Positions 60,380 through 64,000 of a DNA stretch of 64,000 nucleotides are shown piece after piece; within the stretch, counting starts at the first letter, position 1, and each line of letters opens with the position of its first letter. Below the pieces are notes generated by a model, which was not told the origin of the DNA, made no database searches, and saw only the letters and a program-made list of their open reading frames with translations. Both the position numbers and the translations under genes were made by a program. The DNA comes from Mycobacteroides saopaulense (GTDB lineage Bacteria > Actinomycetota > Actinomycetes > Mycobacteriales > Mycobacteriaceae): assembly GCF_001456355.1 (NCBI RefSeq), contig NZ_CP010271.1, positions 3,038,001 through 3,102,000 of the forward strand, written 5' to 3'.

Positions 60380-61246
60380 GTGACCAGTGTCGGCGTTAAG
60401 GGTCGACTGCCCGGCCCCCGGAGGCGATTGGCGGTGCCGATCGCGTTCCTGGCCGTGCTGGCCGGTCTTGGCCTTGTCAACCCGATTGCGGCACATGCGG
60501 ACCCGCTGATCTACCCCGGCATGGAGATCATCCAGCGCCCACCCGGCAAGGAATCGTTGAGCTGCACACTCGGTTTCGTCGACCCTGTCGCGCGCGTGGG
60601 TGTCACTGCAGGTCACTGCGGCGGCAACGGGCCTGTGTTCACCAACGACGGCGTCCGCATCGGACAGCTGGCCGTGGCCCAGTCCAATATCAAGCCCGAG
60701 GGGCCGCTCTCACGCGACGATTACCGAATCGACTATGAGGGCATCGCCTTCGACGAGGGCGTGCCGATCAACAACGTGCTGCCCAATGGACTACGACTCG
60801 GGGTGGATCCGGCCGTTGTGCCCCGGGACGGCCTGGCCGTGTGCCGCGTGGGTATCACGACGGGCGAAGCCTGCGGCGCGATCGCCGGATTCGGCAACGG
60901 CTGGTTCCTGGTGGACGGCCTACCCGCCGACCACGGAGACTCCGGGAGCGCCGTGTACACCGTCACCTCACCGGGCAACGCCGCCATCGTCGGAATCGTC
61001 AGCGCGCGCTTCACCGCCAACCAGACCCGCCGGGAATCCACCGTGGCGTTATCCTGGCCGACGGTGCAACAACAGATCCGGGCAGATATCGCTGCTGCCC
61101 AACGTCCCGAGGTAGCCAGCCCGGTGGCGATCAATCCCCAGGCGCCACCTCCCGTTGCCGTCAACCCGCAGGCGCCGCCGATGGTCCTGCCTCCCGCGCC
61201 CGCCGATGACCGCCCTTCCGGGCCCGCGAGAATGGTTGTCCCCTAA
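60380..61246 (+). CDS. Secreted chymotrypsin-fold serine protease, second of three, with a Pro-rich tail
   Basis: 288 residues, GTG start. Signal peptide around IAFLAVLAGLGLVNPIAAHA. Catalytic His in GVTAGHC, Asp in RIDYEGIAF, Ser in HGDSGSAVYT. Unlike its neighbours it has a ~50-residue C-terminal Pro/Ala/Val repeat region (NPQAPPPVAVNPQAPP), perhaps a cell-wall-spanning or binding tail. Paralog of the flanking genes; the three look like local duplications. Confidence 0.83.
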   Translation: MTSVGVKGRLPGPRRRLAVPIAFLAVLAGLGLVNPIAAHADPLIYPGMEIIQRPPGKESLSCTLGFVDPVARVGVTAGHCGGNGPVFTNDGVRIGQLAVAQSNIKPEGPLSRDDYRIDYEGIAFDEGVPINNVLPNGLRLGVDPAVVPRDGLAVCRVGITTGEACGAIAGFGNGWFLVDGLPADHGDSGSAVYTVTSPGNAAIVGIVSARFTANQTRRESTVALSWPTVQQQIRADIAAAQRPEVASPVAINPQAPPPVAVNPQAPPMVLPPAPADDRPSGPARMVVP

Positions 61247-61251
61247 CCCTC

Positions 61252-61932
61252 ATGCGCCCGCTTTTATGGATAGGCACCGTCGTCGCTGTGCTGTGCGCGC
61301 TTTCTGCCGTGCATCCGGCACCCACACATGCCGACCCGCCGCTTGTGTACCCGGGCATGCTCATCTACCAGGGCTCGCTCAGCTGCACCCTCGGCTATGT
61401 CGATCCCGGACTTCACGTGGGCATCACGGCGGGACACTGCTTCGACGGAGACGGCATCGTTCGTAGCGGAGACGGCGCCGCGGTCGGGCACAAGATCCTG
61501 GCACACGACAACCGTCCCCCCGAGGGCCCGGTGTACGAGAACGAGTACACCATCGACTACGAGGCCATCTCGATCGACGACGGATTGCCCGTCAACGACA
61601 TCCTGGCCAACGGCCAACGGCTCGAACGTGATGACTCGGTCACCCCCGATCTCGGCATGCCCGTGTGTCGCACCGGCTTCACCACCGGCGACGCCTGCGG
61701 CGCGATAACGCGACTTGGCAACGGCTGGTTCAGGTTCAACGGCCCGGTGATCGCCAAAGGCGATTCCGGCGGGCCGGTGTACACCCATGTCGGCGATCGC
61801 ACCGTACTCGTCGGCATCATCCGCGGGTTCATGACCAGTCAGTCCGGCGACGATGTGCAGTCCTGGGCGATGTCGTGGCCATCGGTGATCAAACAGCTCC
61901 GCGAGGACCGCAAGGGCCTGCTGCCCGGCTGA
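61252..61932 (+). CDS. Secreted chymotrypsin-fold serine protease, third of three
   Basis: 226 residues, ATG 5 bp after the previous stop. Signal peptide LLWIGTVVAVLCALSAVHPA. Catalytic His in GITAGHC, Asp in TIDYEAISI, Ser in KGDSGGPVYT (classical GDSGGP, whereas the other two have GDSGSA). Shares SCTLGYVDPGLHVG and CRTGFTTGDACGA with its paralogs. Same transcription unit as the second copy. Confidence 0.85.
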   Translation: MRPLLWIGTVVAVLCALSAVHPAPTHADPPLVYPGMLIYQGSLSCTLGYVDPGLHVGITAGHCFDGDGIVRSGDGAAVGHKILAHDNRPPEGPVYENEYTIDYEAISIDDGLPVNDILANGQRLERDDSVTPDLGMPVCRTGFTTGDACGAITRLGNGWFRFNGPVIAKGDSGGPVYTHVGDRTVLVGIIRGFMTSQSGDDVQSWAMSWPSVIKQLREDRKGLLPG

Positions 61933-61950
61933 ACCCGTAGGCTCACGGCC

Positions 61951-62805
61951 ATGGCTGATTCTCTTCACGCAAGCGGCTCATCGGCGGGCGACTGGAAAGC
62001 CTTCACCGTCGAGACCACAGGGCACATCGCCCAGGTCACCCTGATCGGGCCCGGCAAGGGCAACGCGATGGGACCCGACTTCTGGCGGGAGCTGCCGCTG
62101 ATCTTCGCCGAGCTCGACGCCGACCCGCAGGTACGGGCTGTCGTGCTCGCGGCCGCCGGTTCGCACTTCAGCTACGGACTGGACCTGCCCGCCATGGCGG
62201 GCACCTTCATGCCGTTGATGGCCGACAAGGCCCTGGCCAAGCCGCGCACGGACTTTCTCGATGAGATTCGGCGGCTGCAGGCTTCGGTGACCGCCGTGGC
62301 CGACTGCCGTAAGCCGGTAATCGCCGCGGTGCAGGGTTGGTGCATCGGCGGCGGCGTCGACCTGATCGCCGCGGCCGATATCCGGTACGCGAGCGCCGAC
62401 GCCAAGTTCAGCGTGCGCGAGGCCAAGGTCGCCATCGTCGCCGATATTGGCTCGCTGCACCGGCTTCCGCCGATCATCGGTGACGGTCACCTGCGTGAGC
62501 TTGCGTTCACGGGCAAGGACATCGACGCCGCACGGGCCGAGAAGATCGGACTCGTCAACGACGTGTTCGACTCCGCCGAGGCCACGCTGGCCGCCGCGCA
62601 TGCCACCGCCGCCGAGATCGCGGCCAATCCCCCGCTGGTGGTGCAGGGCGTCAAGGACGTCTTGGCACGCGAGCGTGAGAGTGTCGTCGCCGACGGCCTC
62701 AAGTACGTCTCGACCTGGAACGCCGCGTTTCTGCCGTCCGAGGACCTGCAGGAAGCCATTGGGGCGGTCTTCGAGAAACGAGATCCAGACTTCAAGGGAC
62801 GCTAA
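61951..62805 (+). CDS. Crotonase-family (enoyl-CoA hydratase/dienoyl-CoA isomerase-like) protein
   Basis: 284 residues. Oxyanion-hole segments AAAGSHFSYGLDLPA and GWCIGGGVDLIAAADI. The catalytic region VREAKVAIVADIGSLHRLP resembles dienoyl-CoA isomerases (Glu and Asp present) more than classical hydratases (two Glu). Acts on a CoA-bound fatty or aromatic acid; substrate unknown. ATG 18 bp after the third protease stop; convergent with bluB with 4 bp overlap. Confidence 0.9.
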   Translation: MADSLHASGSSAGDWKAFTVETTGHIAQVTLIGPGKGNAMGPDFWRELPLIFAELDADPQVRAVVLAAAGSHFSYGLDLPAMAGTFMPLMADKALAKPRTDFLDEIRRLQASVTAVADCRKPVIAAVQGWCIGGGVDLIAAADIRYASADAKFSVREAKVAIVADIGSLHRLPPIIGDGHLRELAFTGKDIDAARAEKIGLVNDVFDSAEATLAAAHATAAEIAANPPLVVQGVKDVLARERESVVADGLKYVSTWNAAFLPSEDLQEAIGAVFEKRDPDFKGR

Positions 62806-63428
62806 GCGTCCCGGTAGCGCCCCCAGTGCACGGCGTCCTCTAGAAGGCGTCCGCTGCGCCAGCCGAACCGCTCCAGATCGGGCCGCTCAGCGAATTCACG
62901 CACCGGACCGACACATAACCACGCGATCGGCCGGATATGTGTTGGCGCGTCGATCAATTCGGCCAGGAACTGTTCCTCGTAGAAAGATACCCAGCCGACG
63001 CCGATCCCTTCGGTGACCGCGGCCAGCCACAGGTTCTCGATGGCGAGCACCGCGGAGAACAGGCCCGCGTCGGAAATGGTGTGCCGACCGAGGACGTGCG
63101 GGCCGCCCCGACCGTGGTCGTAGGTGACCACCACCCCGGTGCCGCTCTCGCGGATGCCCTCGATCTTGATGGGGTCGAAGGTGTTTCGCCGTTCTTCCGG
63201 AAGACTTTCGGCGAATCGGCGACGTTGCACGGCGACGTGCGCGGCGAAGTCCTCCAGCGCTTGCGGCTCACGCACCACCACGAAGTCCCACGGCTGACTG
63301 TTTCCCACGCTGGGTGCACGATGCGCGGCCTGCAGCAGCTTCAGCAAGGTTGCGTCGTCGACGACCTCTCCGGTGAACTCGGCGCGCACGTCCCGGCGGG
63401 TGGCAATGGCCTGGTAGACGTCCATCAC
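62802..63428 (-). CDS. bluB: 5,6-dimethylbenzimidazole synthase
   Basis: About 208 residues (GTG 63428, or ATG 63425). Flavin-destructase BluB signature: RRDVRAEF, HRAPSVGNSQPWDFVVV, GRHTISDAGLFSAVLAIENLWLAA and GIGVGWVSFYEE. It breaks down reduced FMN with O2 to give DMB, the lower ligand of vitamin B12. Overlaps the MetE-like gene stop (GTGA), so the two are coupled. The pairing with a methionine-synthase-like gene is suggestive but not proof of a B12 link. Confidence 0.92.
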   Translation of the reverse strand: MMDVYQAIATRRDVRAEFTGEVVDDATLLKLLQAAHRAPSVGNSQPWDFVVVREPQALEDFAAHVAVQRRRFAESLPEERRNTFDPIKIEGIRESGTGVVVTYDHGRGGPHVLGRHTISDAGLFSAVLAIENLWLAAVTEGIGVGWVSFYEEQFLAELIDAPTHIRPIAWLCVGPVREFAERPDLERFGWRSGRLLEDAVHWGRYRDA

Positions 63429-64000
63429 AGCGCATCCGGGTCGGCATCGATGAGGTCGCTGACCTTACGTGTCAATTCCGTTGCCGTACGCGCCCATTGC
63501 AGATCCGTGCCGGCCAGTCCGCATCCGGCACTGATGCCGATGCGATCGCGCAGCACGGCCCGCCCGAAGCCCAGCTTGTCGGCCAGGCTTGCGGTGCGGG
63601 TTGCCAGCACATCGACCGATATCGGCACCGACGGCGCGACGGAGGGAATCACCCCGAGCACCGCCGTCTTCCCGGTGTCGAGCACCGAGGCCAGCCCGTC
63701 GAGTGCCTGCGCCTCCGTCAGGTATGCCGCGTCCACCGCGATCCCGCGGATATTGGCTCCGCGCAACAGTTCCCACGGAGGATCGGCAGCACAACAATGC
63801 ACCAGCAGTTCACCGCCCACCGCATCCGCGCACTGGTCCAACAGCGAGGTCGCGGTCGGTACGTCGACCGGATGCACCGGCGAGAACATGCTCGTCCCCG
63901 ACAGTCTGCCGTCCAGCGCGGCGGACAGAGACGGTTCATCGATCTGCACCACCACGGGAACGCCCAGCCGGCGAGACAGCGTGGCTTGATGTTGCGCCAG
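63425..64000 (-). CDS. MetE/UROD-superfamily protein, 5'-truncated by the window edge (Rv3015c-like)
   Basis: The C-terminal part only (about 192 codons); the start lies beyond base 64000. Contains VVQIDEPSLSAALDG, GELLVHCCAADPPWELL and DRIGISAGCGLAGTDLQWA, where His-Cys-Cys and the later Cys match the zinc-binding pattern of B12-independent methionine synthase C-terminal domains. These short MetE-like proteins are common in mycobacteria; the methyl donor and acceptor are unknown. Downstream gene bluB overlaps it. Confidence 0.88.
   Translation of the reverse strand: MAQHQATLSRRLGVPVVVQIDEPSLSAALDGRLSGTSMFSPVHPVDVPTATSLLDQCADAVGGELLVHCCAADPPWELLRGANIRGIAVDAAYLTEAQALDGLASVLDTGKTAVLGVIPSVAPSVPISVDVLATRTASLADKLGFGRAVLRDRIGISAGCGLAGTDLQWARTATELTRKVSDLIDADPDAL

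Noticed and set aside
63425..64000. B12 riboswitch near bluB and the MetE-like gene
   Set aside because: bluB has no upstream leader (it overlaps the MetE-like stop), and the MetE-like start is outside the window, so nothing can be tested here.

Overview
The window is high-GC chromosomal DNA from a rapidly growing mycobacterium, most likely the Mycobacteroides (abscessus-chelonae) group. I infer this from gene order and protein content, not from a database search. The backbone follows the Mycobacterium tuberculosis order from Rv2989 to Rv3015c: IclR regulator, FDOR/PPOX protein, tRNA-Glu, tRNA-Gln, gltX, FAH-family protein, MFS, leuB, serA, then ilvC-ilvN-ilvB, cfp6, a DoxX-family protein, lppZ, gatB, pfkA, gatA, gatC, an ACT-domain protein, ligA and a MetE-like protein. 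Accessory blocks interrupt this backbone.

Layout. 1-9961 is mostly backbone, with an inserted TetR/MpaB-oxygenase pair that has a clear double operator (4751-4790). 10011-30100 is a large accessory stretch between serA and ilvC. It holds two small lipoproteins, a four-LysM protein without a signal peptide, a TetR-MHS transporter pair, two tandem ABC1 kinases coupled to a cytochrome P450, a 7.7-kb two-module NRPS ending in a reductase domain, an ArsR-like regulator divergent from it, a second MpaB-type oxygenase, a DUF2752 membrane protein and a solitary HsdR-N-like nuclease of low GC. 30220-33860 is the ilvBNC operon with what looks like a complete transcription attenuator and a leaderless leader peptide.

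34276-42406 is an amine or amino-acid catabolic region: an Lrp, class III aminotransferase and saccharopine-dehydrogenase-like operon, an aminoaldehyde dehydrogenase, a MarR/FAD-monooxygenase pair with palindromic operators, and an APC permease. 42520-59005 resumes the backbone, but the gatCA-pfkA-gatB cluster is split by a 4.8-kb segment (47703-52509) that contains a DUF417-carboxylesterase fusion ORF, a secreted small protein and a two-component system. 59058-64000 holds a YjbR protein, three tandem secreted chymotrypsin-fold proteases, a crotonase, BluB and the truncated MetE-like gene.

Functional links. Branched-chain and serine biosynthesis genes (leuB, serA, ilvBNC) flank the accessory island. 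The indirect Gln-tRNA pathway is all present here: tRNA-Glu, tRNA-Gln, the GltX that charges both, and GatCAB that amidates Glu-tRNA-Gln. The most novel-looking system is the NRPS locus (A-T-E-C-A-T-R). Its layout resembles the enzymes that release dipeptide aldehydes which cyclise to pyrazinones, with an added epimerisation domain.
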